A stretch of DNA of 64,000 nt from Gracilaria domingensis (Eukaryota > Rhodophyta > Florideophyceae > Gracilariales > Gracilariaceae), in NCBI GenBank assembly GCA_022539475.1, contig VCMS01000190.1, forward strand, positions 59,042 through 123,041, in the 5' to 3' direction. The notes under the pieces are model-generated. The model worked only from the letters and a program-made list of their open reading frames with translations, had not been told where the DNA came from and searched no databases. The translations under genes were made by a program, and so were the position numbers. This document shows, piece after piece, positions 52,293-62,299 of the stretch (position 1 is the first letter of the stretch; each line of letters begins with the position of its first letter).

Positions 52293-52441
52293 CAACACTA
52301 AGACATGCTGTGCCCTGAATCAGCTGCAATACCTGACTGTGGGAAAGAGGGGTGGGTTTTCGAAGAACAGCGGCGCGCACCAAAAGAGTGAATTTGCTCG
52401 ATCGCGGAAGTGGTGCGCCAGTGGAAGTTCCGGATCAAATG

Positions 52442-52472
52442 CGACGGCGGTGTCCAACTGACACCGCCGTCG
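52442..52472. repeat. GC-rich hairpin, 13-bp stem
   Basis: CGACGGCGGTGTC, loop CAACT, GACACCGCCGTCG. Confidence 0.9.
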
Positions 52473-53783
52473 ATCGAAAGATCACCTTTTGCTCTCGCGC
52501 GGCAGATTCGCTCAAATAAATCCACTTCTTCGTTCCTCGAAAATCCAATAGTACATATTGTAAAGAAAAGTTACTGAAAAATATGTCTGTACGATTTCTT
52601 CTATGCATGATTGCAGAAACTTCCTCTTTCTTGTCAATAAACACACATAAACGCACAGAATTAACTGATACAAAGTTTAATTTTGCTTAGAAGTATAAAA
52701 GTGCCAACATATGTGTAACAAATAGTCCCGAGGCGCAACAAAAACAAATTGGAGCGGTTTAGTTCAAATTTTGTAGTCAATGATGAGTGCATATATTCTT
52801 GCCTGCATTTATAGGAGTCCAAACAATAGCCAGAAAAATCTTGAGAATAAAACCAGAATCGAAGACATTAACTTCCACTTTCTTCCCATAATGAATTAGT
52901 CTGATGCATCTCTAGCCCCTACATTGATGCTAAACGCTCCATATATTGTTTGTATCGTGTCAAAAATAAACCCAAATTTCATCGTAATCGTCACCTGTGC
53001 TTATTTTGTTCGAAATGAGCAAGTATGCAAAACGAAAGAACTATTCTGTCAAGCTGCATTGCGCTAAAAAGAAGAGGTTATATCATAGAAAAACCGCGAA
53101 TTACGTTGGATAAAACGGGAATCGTTTTTCCTCTATGCTCTCTCCGTATCTGAATTGAAGAGTATGAAGATTTATAGTCAATACGTAGATTTTGAAATAA
53201 CATTACTCTTTATTATGCATGCGGCAGAATGTCTAAACTTGCTCCTCGCTCCGTCACATTTGAAATAAAATATACTATGACGAAAGACATTTGTTCTTCT
53301 CTTCTCCGTTTACTTTGTACACTACCAGTAAACGGTTGTACTGGATCTATATAACTATCGCAATACTGTTCTTCCTTTTATTTTCTCCTTTTTGGTTGAT
53401 TGATTGTTTGCAAAATATGTTTCTTAGGTCAGAATTTCTTTACAAAAATAATAGCATAAGATTTCTGATGCTTATGACATTAGATTTTAAGTTATTATTT
53501 CAACACCCAAGAATAACATTGTACTTGAGTCTTTCAACATAGCAAAAAGCATGTACTAACTAAGGGCCTTGAATATGAGACGTTGTTCTTTTAGTGAGAA
53601 TAACTACTTTTTTCCTCTTTTAAACCGTGACGAGGAGAAAAGTAAATTACGTTTTGAAGCACAAGAACAAACATAAGTTTAGAAGATTACAAATGAGACG
53701 TGAGTCATTACTTTTTTTGCTGGGGTTTGGAATAAAGCACTCTTTAAAGACTGCTTTTGGCGTCCTCTCAATCCACAATAAGC

Positions 53784-54098
53784 TGTAATACGGCGTTTCG
53801 TAAGATTACTTTGCTTTTAGAATAAACTAATCGTAATCTTACCCAGTATGATAAGGCAACAAAAGAAATGACAAGTGATCGGTGCTGTCGTGTCGGCGTT
53901 TACTTCTTGAGTCGGTGTCTATAAGTCTGGCTACGTAGTTCGGGTCCTGCAGCTGCTGCAGCAACCCTATATAGTGCGTGCTGCACTGCTGCGTGCAGCG
54001 CCCTCCACCAAGGTCGCTGCTCTCATCTTTGGTGACCAAACTGCAGAGCAGTGCCTGCAACGAGAGCAGTCCGATCTTATCTGTACAAGATCTACTCA
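53784..54098 (-). repeat. Likely 3' LTR of the copia element
   Basis: On the minus strand it starts TGAGTAG directly after a purine tract and ends TATTACA, so TG..CA borders are present over about 315 bp. A CTATATAG palindrome at 53968-53975 could be the promoter. It contains a GTAAGATTAC/GTAATCTTAC inverted repeat at 53800-53842. The second LTR is not in view, so the assignment is not proven. Confidence 0.45.
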
Positions 54099-54114
54099 CC
54101 CTCTCTTTCCTAGT
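54099..54114 (-). promoter_or_regulatory. Polypurine tract of the copia element
   Basis: Minus strand reads as a 14-nt purine-only tract AGGAAAGAGAGGG-like run ending right at the LTR border, 12 nt after the pol stop. Confidence 0.5.
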
Positions 54115-54126
54115 CCCTTGCTCAAG

Positions 54127-55669
54127 TCAACCTGTCGAGTAATGTGCGATACGACACTCTTGTGGCTCAAACTGGACATTTAGTTTTCTACAGAACAACA
54201 GCAACTCCAGCGGCTGCTCAAGGAGACTATCCGTCTTAGTCAGAAGATCTGACAAATTCAACTTTCCAGGTATCCAATCATCTTGTCCATGTTGTGGGTC
54301 TCAAATTTAAATCGGATGACGCTGCGGCCCGCCCGAATAGATCTATCTACGCTGTTTCTGCAAGTCAAAAGTGTAGTGAATAGATCCTTAGAATCTACGA
54401 GGACGATTAAAGTCACTTCAATTCCCAACAATGTCTTCAATGCTTTGACAACAACTTTTCATTCGTCAATCGCCTCACCTGCTGCGAGATTTTCAGCAGA
54501 ACCTATCGACTTCACAGATTTCCTTGATTTGCAAGAAGACCAGAACAATGCGTGGAATACTGCGTTCTTCTTAAAGTCTCCAAACAGAATTTCAGCTATC
54601 CAGCCCAACTGACCATGGTCTTCCTGCCTGCTTGCATCGGCAAATACCAGAATTGACACTTCATAATCCCGGTTGCTAGTAGGCCCCACATACTGTATTG
54701 TAAAACCTCTTTTCTTCAGGTTCTTGAGCATGTTGATCTGGGTAACAAGATCTTTGACCTTCGGTCGAGGCCCCTTCTGTTGCAGGAAGCTTGCCGCAAA
54801 AGCACAGTATGGCGACGCAGCGGTTCCAAGCAATCCCAGTGAGCTGTGTACGGATCGAAAAGCAGACGACTCGACTGCATTGAGTGCTTCCTCGCGCTCT
54901 TTCCTACGCTTGAGATCGATTAGATCGGCCTCTAGACCTTTCAGTTTTTCGTCCCCATGAACCATGATAGAGTAATCTTCGAAGTGCACAATATCCAAAC
55001 CGAAATACGTGAAAGGACCAGGACCAAAAACGATTGTCCCGAGTTTATACAATCGCTGTATGCGTTCAATAGATTCCTTCAAGATGTCTCGCGGACCACA
55101 CAAAAGCACGTCATCTGTTATCTTCACAGCTACGATCTCAATGGAACCTTCAAAACCTCTGTAGAACAGTTCTGGCACGTAGACTAAATGACGAAACCCC
55201 AACTGGCGCATGAGTCTATCGCTAACCCTTTGCCATTTAGCAGAGGGGTTGACCAGGCCATAAGATGCAACGCGTAAAAGCCAGTAGTGTCTGTGTTTAG
55301 TCTTGCATTCGCGCGGAGGCACCACGTAAACATCGCGCAGTGCATCACCACTCTGTAGGAATGCACTCTCGAAATCAATCTTCGCTAGCGTCCACTTTCT
55401 GATGTTCGTCATTGCCAGCAGAATTCTTATCCCAAATGGGAGGCAGGTAGCAGAGTCAGTCTTCATATTCTTCTTGGCACTATCTTCGTTGCCGTGCGGA
55501 GCGATTTTGGCCTTCAAGATAAGTTGTCCATCATCACACCGCTTGATCTTGTAGAACACGTGACTGAAGATAACGTTTGCGTCCGCACGAACATCCGAAA
55601 CTGGCACGCGGTCGACAGTCTTCAAGAACGCTTCCTCCTCCTTCAAATACGCATTCTGGGTTAGGAAGG
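54127..55669 (-). pseudogene. Ty1/copia pol fragment (reverse transcriptase and RNase H), decayed
   Basis: The minus-strand frame from 55669 carries most of a copia reverse transcriptase: IDFESAFLQSGDALRDVYV, YWLLRVASYGLVNPSAKWQ, AVKITDDVLLCG and KLGTIVFGPG. RNase H follows, with VLVFADASR, then SAENLAAGEAIDE. In the same frame an in-frame TGA (54459-54461) interrupts it, and a frameshift near 54275 precedes the last part (WIPGKLNLSDLLTKTDS) which ends at 54127. The catalytic-box position reads TDD. The N-terminal half of pol is missing because the gypsy element's LTR begins at 55670; it may continue beyond the window. The TE is dead but recognisable. Confidence 0.8.
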
Positions 55670-56525
55670 TGTGGTGCAAAACCCTCGACGGGAAAACAAC
55701 AAACCGCGTCGCGGACGAGCACCTCAGGGTGTTCAGGCCCTGCTCCCTGTGAAGGGCAGTCGAGCGGCAGAACCCTCCGATAGGGCCAACACGAGCCGGG
55801 TGTAAATCCGGGTGGCCCCGATCTGGGCGTGCAGTCGGAGGTAGAAGGGGTAGAATCGGCGTAGGTATCCGGATGGTTCCGGCGAGCCACAGCGAGTGGG
55901 GGTATCCAGCCCAACAGTATGGGACGACAAAAGATCAACAAACGAGCCGCACTGCGGAGCACTGACTCGCGATAAGCGGGAAAACTCCCGAGACAAATAG
56001 AACAAACCTACAATGTAGGGCAGAGTAGCGAAAGCCGTAAAACGGAAATGAAAACAATAAAATAGATAAGAAAAGTGCCGTGACGACGGATTAGTACTCC
56101 TCAGGGACGGAGGTTGGTTGATCAGCCCGGAATTGCGGCGGTATTCCCCAGGATGGGGCTGGTGACCGTGCGCAAGCGGCAAGAAGATCAGAGCCAAAGG
56201 CCTCGTTGAGGTTTACTTCCCGTACAGTGGCGGCAAGTGCCGCCACTTATATACGGCACTTGAAAATATCAATTAAAATATCTAACTATCCGGCGCTGCC
56301 GGCCAATACACTACAGGTGTGCAACCGTGGCAGGCTTGCCACGGCGCACCCGCTATCGGCCAACTTGGCACACGTGTGCAGAAATACTACCCTTCCTAGG
56401 CATACCCCAAAATAGGGGCACTACCCCAGTAGCCTCTCATAACCTGAGGTGTCGAAGCCGGTAACGGATCAACAAACTATGAAAAGCACCTCGGTGCATC
56501 CCCACAAAGGGCGTTTTGCTCTACA
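55670..56525 (-). repeat. 3' LTR of the gypsy element
   Basis: About 856 bp. The two ends are imperfect inverted copies: TGTGGTGCAAAAC at the left and GTTTTGCTCTACA at the right (11 of 13). This gives TG..CA borders on either strand. On the minus strand TATATAAG at 56247-56254 is a likely promoter. Two hairpins lie beside it: 56226-56247 (AGTGGCGGCA arms, 10 bp) and 56325-56344 (CCGTGGCA arms, 8 bp). Confidence 0.7.
56226..56247. repeat. 10-bp perfect stem next to the LTR TATA box
   Basis: AGTGGCGGCA, AG, TGCCGCCACT. It lies directly downstream of the TATA box in the element's direction of transcription, so it would be at or near the start of the RNA. Confidence 0.8.
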
Positions 56526-56540
56526 TCTCCCCCTTCTCAG
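56526..56540 (-). promoter_or_regulatory. Polypurine tract at the 3' LTR
   Basis: On the minus strand CTGAGAAGGGGGAGA directly precedes the LTR start TGTAGAG. The same 15 nt recur at 58505-58519. Confidence 0.65.
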
Positions 56541-56578
56541 GCTGAGACACCGACTCCGTCGGCTCGATACGCCTCGCG

Positions 56579-58378
56579 ATGGAGGTATATAAGGAAGTCT
56601 CCCAAGACGGGTCTGCCGAGAACTGTTCGGAGCCACCAACACCTCCGGTGTCAGTAGCGAACCTCGTCATCTCGAGCCCTTCCGCGATGTCCAACGCACC
56701 GAACGGCCCTCCGTCCTCGACGGCACGCATGCAAGTATCGAACCCGCCGTTCCGGTCTGTACCTCTCCCGCAGTCGGCGGCTGCCTCCCAGCCGGGTTCT
56801 TCCGGACAAGATCACGCTCCAGCTCAGGCTGGTCCCGCGCCCGTGTGGGATTGGTTCAACGCCGAGATGCCAGCTACGCTGGGTGGATGGCCTACCGCAG
56901 GCGCGTTACGCATCCGGGATCCGCACCGGCACAGTTTCCTTTTTGCCCAGGCTCCCTGGTTTGACGCCGAAGCCGTTCGGGATACGGAGCTCGTCGACTC
57001 GTACGCTGTCGACGGTCAACTCCCTGGTGGGCTTCCTGCTGACGTTACCCGTTCATGGGACTGGATCGCCCGCGTTGCGGTTATACCGAGCTGCCTGTTT
57101 GTAGGTCGAAACGAGACCAGACAATTCGCTCGCAATGAGATGGCCCGCATTGGGTACGCGCGACACTTCCGAGCTCCGAACGAACATCCGGTGCCGGCAC
57201 AGTACCAGTACGATGTGGCACGTTACCGAACTTTCGGCGAGGTCGGCTACGGCGACCATCTAGCCAACGCGTTGGACGAAATTGACCGATATTCGGATAC
57301 CGTTCAGCCGCAGCAGGAGTTGATCCTGTGGGCGCGGCCGATCCTTCGCGCCGAGTTCCGGTTCCTTCGCCGTCCTGGACGGTCTCAATTTCATGAAGGC
57401 CTCCGCTTCGAGAGGAAATGGCGTTCCCGCTTCGGGGTACTGGTGCCGTACCAGTGCACGGAGGTGGAACGCATTGCGCGTCACTCCCATACTGGGCGAT
57501 ACCTGCCGCTGCCGTCATTCTGGCCTGCGGTCGAAGTCCCACGAGGGTGTCACGTAGAGCTACCGCCCTGCCTAACTTACATAGGCTCGTACTTCATGAA
57601 TGATCCGCCTCGCGGCCTGTGGAGCATCCTGGCAACAGAATGGACCGTCCGCGTTGCGGCTTTCCTCCTCATCGAGGCATATGACTCGTACCGAGTTTGG
57701 TTCATCCCGGAACTCATCCGGCAAGCGATCCGAGCGTTGGATCTCTCCGAAGTGCTCGGCTCGGTCCGCAATGCGCGCGAAGCCACCGCGTTGGTGGACG
57801 TCATTGACCAGATTGACTGGAATGAGGTGCCTGCTAGTCAGGTTTCCGACGGGGTCCGTCGGCAGTCGGACCGTTCTCCCGGACGGAACGTCAACGCCGG
57901 CGACTTCGTATACTTTGACCCATGGATTTGGGAGGTAATTGGTCCCGCTGAGGCGGCTGGTCGCCGCCGAGAGGAGCGATATATCCCGGAAGGGCACCCG
58001 CGTGGGTTCGTATACGTCGACGATGACGGTGATGACCCTGCAGAGGGAGGAAGTCCCATGGATGAGGGGAGCCCAGTGGGGGTTGCCTCGGAGCCCGACG
58101 CTACGGGAGATGACGACGAAGTCGTGATCGTTGACCCGCCCGCTGTAGCGGCTCCCGCTCCGACCGGCCCGTGGGCTCAGGATGTAGCATCCGCCGTGGG
58201 CGGCAGTTCTTCTCTCACTCCGCGAGCGGCGGTCATTCGCGACTTCCTTCGAGGCGTGGGAGTGGCCGTTCCCGATACGGTGACCGACGAGTCGGAGTTG
58301 CAGGCAATAGCGGCACAGCGCTTCTCCGGGGCTCCCGGTAGTGGGGGCACCCCAGGTGCTGGACCGTCCGGCGCGTAA
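56579..58378 (+). CDS. Antisense ORF in the gypsy element, unknown 599-residue protein
   Basis: An intact frame on the plus strand, opposite to pol, begins at ATG 56579, 53 bp from the LTR border, and ends in GGTPGAGPSGA at 58378. Residues 1-90 are Ser/Pro-rich and disordered. Residues ~90-430 look folded, with many Trp, Arg and aromatic residues (VWDWFNAEMPATLGGW; WDWIARVAVIPSCLFVGRNE; WVIGPAEA-like end). The C-terminal 170 residues are acidic and Pro/Ala-rich. There is no CCHC knuckle and no aspartic protease, so I do not call it gag. The frame is open for 1.8 kb while pol is broken. Antisense extra ORFs 3' of pol are known in some plant chromoviruses and other large LTR elements; the protein itself I do not recognise. 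The LTR may act as its promoter. Confidence 0.65.
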   Translation: MEVYKEVSQDGSAENCSEPPTPPVSVANLVISSPSAMSNAPNGPPSSTARMQVSNPPFRSVPLPQSAAASQPGSSGQDHAPAQAGPAPVWDWFNAEMPATLGGWPTAGALRIRDPHRHSFLFAQAPWFDAEAVRDTELVDSYAVDGQLPGGLPADVTRSWDWIARVAVIPSCLFVGRNETRQFARNEMARIGYARHFRAPNEHPVPAQYQYDVARYRTFGEVGYGDHLANALDEIDRYSDTVQPQQELILWARPILRAEFRFLRRPGRSQFHEGLRFERKWRSRFGVLVPYQCTEVERIARHSHTGRYLPLPSFWPAVEVPRGCHVELPPCLTYIGSYFMNDPPRGLWSILATEWTVRVAAFLLIEAYDSYRVWFIPELIRQAIRALDLSEVLGSVRNAREATALVDVIDQIDWNEVPASQVSDGVRRQSDRSPGRNVNAGDFVYFDPWIWEVIGPAEAAGRRREERYIPEGHPRGFVYVDDDGDDPAEGGSPMDEGSPVGVASEPDATGDDDEVVIVDPPAVAAPAPTGPWAQDVASAVGGSSSLTPRAAVIRDFLRGVGVAVPDTVTDESELQAIAAQRFSGAPGSGGTPGAGPSGA

Positions 58379-58504
58379 TTCCCGGCTCGCGATCCCCGAC
58401 GGGCTGTAGTAGTCCGTAGTAGACCCTGATGATGAGGGGCGAACTCAATAGTTAGAGGTAAACTTCACCAGCCTTGCTGGCTTGGCCCACATTTTTCTTC
58501 CTGT

Positions 58505-58519
58505 TCTCCCCCTTCTCAG
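58505..58519 (-). promoter_or_regulatory. Second polypurine-tract-like sequence
   Basis: TCTCCCCCTTCTCAG (plus strand) is identical to the tract at the LTR, 1,979 bp away. It lies between the antisense ORF and the chromodomain gene, so it could serve as a central tract for plus-strand DNA synthesis or mark the edge of a captured segment. Confidence 0.5.
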
Positions 58520-58576
58520 TGGGCAATACCTCGTTTGAGGCTGTTGCGAATGGCCCACAAGAGAGGGGTAATTTTT

Positions 58577-58864
58577 CCGCACAAGCGGCTGTAGCGATAA
58601 AACTTCTTAGTCTTCCTTCCAGTGTCCTGGCTTCTTCTCCTTCTTCTTAGGCTTCTTTCTTATTTATCTCCTTCTCCACTGTAAGTGGCTTCCGCATTTC
58701 GCGGCATGTTTGTTCAGCGAAAAGCTGTCCGCTTAGAGCGGCCTGGTCCGCCTGAGGCGGCTAAGTGATCTCGAGTTAACTTCAAGTTGCATCCGCTTGA
58801 CGCGGCATATTCTTGCGTAATGCAATACTGTCCGCATGACGCGGCATATTCCGTCTGGGACGGC
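58577..58864. repeat. Cluster of seven CCGC..GCGGC mini-hairpins
   Basis: Short stems of 4-5 bp with loops of 3-5 nt, each followed by C: 58577-58589, 58692-58705, 58729-58742, 58748-58761, 58793-58806, 58832-58845 and 58851-58864. Stem sequences are CCGC/GCGG, CCGCC/GGCGG or CCGTC/GACGG. Two carry GACGCGGCATATTC after a T. The region codes for nothing I can see. Confidence 0.75.
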
Positions 58865-58888
58865 TGTGCTCAATAGAGACGTGGGTGG

Positions 58889-60418
58889 TCAACCCACTTG
58901 GGCCTTGTCCAGCGTAGCCGGTATCGGTGTCCGTGTGCGACGGTGGTACTGCAAGACCTTCGAGCGAGGCAAGTGCTCAATGGGCTCGTGCGTATCCTCT
59001 GAAGAGGCGTAGCCGTACCAACGGACTCGATACAGTAGTTCCCCGTCAGGGGCGTAGCCGTGACTTATCAGACGGTCAATGACATACTCCTCATCGAGGA
59101 CCTTCCGCGCAGGATGCGGCTTTGTCGATGTATCCTCTCTCGAGGTGTCGTTGTTACCTCTCCCGTCGTGGGCTTCATTGGTTACTTTCGGCTTCCGTCC
59201 TGACGGCAAGACATCCTGTACGCCAGGCGAGAGCCATTTTGACCATGGTGTTTCCATGTCATTCCGGCTTCCAGAGTTCTGGCTTTCCTTCCCGTATTGT
59301 CGGGCTGTTACCGAGCTTCGGTGTTCTCGAATAGCGAGCTTCCGGCGTTCCGGCAAGATCTCCCGAAGTGAGGGTGAACGGTCCGCAATGCGGTGTGCCA
59401 GCGAGTGGTGCCGTGGCACGTGCCGAGGCGACGCCTTGCCAAGCATTGCTGGCGGTGGGGCCTGCGCCGTTGCACGGCTGTGCGTTGCCGATTCAAATTC
59501 GGAATTTCCGTTTCCGGCGGCCGCAAGCCTTACAGCGGGCACGTGCCCGGCTCGTGTGTTGTCACCCTCCACTGGAGGCGGATCGCCGGCGAAGCCAGAC
59601 ACTTGGCGCAGCGTGCGCGCGTGTGCAGCGTTGGGCTGCTGCCCACCTACTGTGGCATGTCGGCCTGCTGTTGCGGCGGTTGCCTCCGTGTTTTCAACGG
59701 CTTCATCACTCGATGCTTCAATAAAATCTCCCGAAATCGGGTCTGCCGTAACAACACGGTCTTTCTGGACAGGCTTCTTTTCCGGTCTTCCGGCTTCTTT
59801 TGACGCGAGTGCGCTGCCGCTGCCGGGCTCCGACTGCGGCGGGCATGTACTTTCCGCATTCGACGTGGCTGCTGCGGTGGTTACCACCCTCTTTTCCGGC
59901 GTACCGGTCTCACGCTGCACAGCTGGGGCAGGCTCTGGTCCTTCCGTCTGTGACGGCCGTACAGTGCTATCCGCGGGCGAAGCGGCGACTTCTGCAGCAG
60001 CTACATCCTGGTGTTCTTCCGGTTCTCCGGCTTCGTGCTCCACCGAAGTGGTGCGTTCCTCTTTAGGCTTCCGCGATAACTGCGCGTTTCTCGCTTCTTT
60101 CCGAATCTTCGGCTGTACGTCGCGCGTCCGCGTGCTTTCACCACGACTTGCGTGCGGCCCGGAGGCCTGCAAAGGCACTTCCGTCGACGACGGCGACAAC
60201 GAAATCGAGCGACTTACCTCCTCCTCCCCCTCCTCAGTTGGAGCGTCGGGGGTGGTGGTGAGGATCCCCTGAGGGGCCAGTATCCGCGTGTGGACATGTG
60301 CGGCGTTCGAGACTGGCGGGTTAGCTTCCGGCTTTGCCGGCAAATCAGCAAGTCCGCGGCTAGGATGCGGCAGGACTGACAACGAAGCGCGCTCTCCCGC
60401 TGTCGCGGCTTGGTCCAC
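58889..60418 (-). pseudogene. Gypsy pol C-terminus: disordered linker and chromodomain
   Basis: This 509-codon frame lacks an ATG at its 5' limit (a GTG) and is probably the continuation of the integrase after a frameshift. The first ~420 residues are Pro/Ser/Glu/Ala-rich and disordered. The last 70 hold a chromodomain: DEEYVIDRLISHGY, LLYRVRWYGY, EPIEHLP, characteristic of chromoviruses, where it steers integration to marked chromatin. The frame ends close to the hairpin cluster. Integrase GPY-type sequence is found in a different frame at about 60480-60590, so the polyprotein is broken here. Confidence 0.7.
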
Positions 60419-60482
60419 AGTAGGCGTAGCGCTGTCCGGCGTTTCCGGTTGCTTTTCTGACGAACAGGCTGTGGCGCAGGCG

Positions 60483-61595
60483 TTACGCGATCGCGCGAAA
60501 AACGCTCGTGTTCACCCTCAATATCGAGGACAACCGTTGTATCGGTGATAGAAATAACCCTGTAGGGGCCGTCCGCGATAGAGAGAGCTTATGCCTCTTC
60601 TCCTTTTCCGGGTTATAGTATTCCTTCCGTAGGAAGGCGTAGTTACCTTCCCTGATCTGAGGGGCATCCCTGCGCATTCGTGCGTCGAAATTCGCTTGTA
60701 CGCGGCTTGTGCCTTATCGATGTTTTGCCTAACTGTAGGAATGATGTTCTTAAGCCAGGCCTTCCAGGCGTCCCTGTGTAGACGAGGCGAGGGGAACTTA
60801 TCCAAAGTTGGCTGTGGCTCGATAGCCACCGAAGGTGGAACGCGTGATAGCACAAGCTCGAACGGCGAGATCTGAGTAGTGCGATGAACCTGCGTATTGT
60901 AGGCATATGTCACCGCATCGGTGTATTGATCCCACTCCGACGGATGTTCGGCAACGAATGTCCGTAATGCATTGAGCATTGTGCGGTTAAAACGTTCAAC
61001 CTGCCCATTACTCTGGGGTGGTATGTTGTCGTAAACCAGTTTTGGATCCGCAGATGCGGCAAACGTCCTGAAAGAACTTAGCCGTAAACTGCGGTCCATT
61101 GTCCGATAACAGGTCAATCGGCGGTCCGTAGACAAAAACCCAGTGTGTAACGAAAGCTTGGGCGACCGCACTGGCGGTAACCTTCGTCAAAGGCACAGTC
61201 CGTACCAGTTTAGAAAAACGGTCGGTGATCACAAGTAGAAACCGGTTTCCCCGGCGAGTGCGGATAAACTCGCCGAGCAAGTCAATTGCCACGAATTCAA
61301 GTGGAGCCCTAGCAGGGAAGAGTACCAACTTCTTGGAGTACTTCCGCAGTTTGACGCGGTTCTTCGCGCAGTCAGAACATCCACGAACAGTGGCATACGC
61401 GTCGAAAGCCATTGCTGGCCAGTAAAAGTCCTTCCGTAAGGTGTAGTACAACTTCCTGCCACCAGGGTGGGCTGACAACTTCGCGTAGTGCGACAAATGC
61501 AGTACTCGTGACTGAAGTGAGTGCGGAACCACAATCTGTGGCCTGTTTCCGACAGTTCGGATTAGAAATCCTTGGTCGTTCTCGACGAAAGGCAA
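60483..61595 (-). pseudogene. Gypsy integrase, frameshifted
   Basis: From 61595 downwards one frame carries the HHCC zinc finger (HLSHYAKLSAHPGGRK.., CSDCAKNR) and the catalytic D,D residues (VAIDLLGEF; LLSDNGPQF). From about 61060 the sequence continues in the next frame with QSNGQVERFNRTMLNALRTF (catalytic E) and a helical region. Another frame change near 60600 leads to a GPY-type end (GPYRVISITD, DIEGEHERFSRDRV). So all parts of the integrase are visible, in at least three frames. Confidence 0.75.
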
Positions 61596-61609
61596 CTGTG
61601 CTCCACCGT

Positions 61610-62113
61610 TTAGCGACTACGAATCTCCGTACAAAAACGGTCGGTGTGCTGCTCCCGGATGAGTTCCTCCGGCTTGATCGGTACGAAAGAGCCCGGTTCG
61701 GGTTGCGTGTCTGACACGGCTAAAACAGCATCGTAGATGTCCCATCCTTCCGATTCTTCATCGGCATCGCTCGAGCCGTCTTCCACGAGGAAGCACGGTA
61801 TCTCCAGATCATCGACTGGCGCAGCTTCAGCCGCTGTTTCCAAGCGGGACAGTGCATCAGCCTGAGTGTTCAGGAGTCCTTTCTTGTAACGGATTTCGAA
61901 GTCGAATTCCGACAAGCGAAGTCTCCACCGCATCAAGCGGCCAGATGGCTCTGCTATAGAGAGTAGCCAGCGTAATGCCGAATGATCGGTATGAACAATG
62001 AAGCGGGTCCCCATAAGATAGGGCCGCAGTGTCTGTAACGCCCAGACAACTGCCAAGCACTCCTTCTCGGATACCGAGTAATTCCTCTCGTGAACGTTGA
62101 GGCTCTTGACCAA
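61610..62113 (-). pseudogene. Gypsy RNase H domain
   Basis: An open frame includes NYSVSEKECLAVVWALQTLR, GTRFIVHTDHSALRWLL, FDFEIRYKKGLLNTQADALS, the typical gypsy RNase H tracts with catalytic E and D. The first part (the initial D) would lie upstream in another frame near 62120-62200, where the sequence is disrupted. Confidence 0.75.
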
Positions 62114-62299
62114 TACCCAATTGGCAATCGCTCGCCATCATTGGTGGTCTGGAATAGGGCACAGCCGACTTGGTAGTCGCTCGCATCCGTATCACTGCAT
62201 ATGGCAAACCAGCCCTAGGCAGGGATAAAACAGGTGGCGATGTCACCGCGTCCACGAGCGACGAGAAGCCGCGGCTTGCGGTCTCGAATTCTTCCAGAT

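Larger units (their letters stand above)
51664..53783. other. AT-rich intergenic region with repeats
   Basis: About 2.1 kb with no convincing gene; the frame at 53291-53542 is AT-driven and low in complexity. It contains the hairpins at 51921-51960 and 52442-52472, and a direct repeat at 52226-52292. Confidence 0.4.

Noticed and set aside
53291-53542. 83-codon hydrophobic ORF
   Set aside because: AT-rich low-complexity sequence; hydrophobicity follows from T-rich codons.
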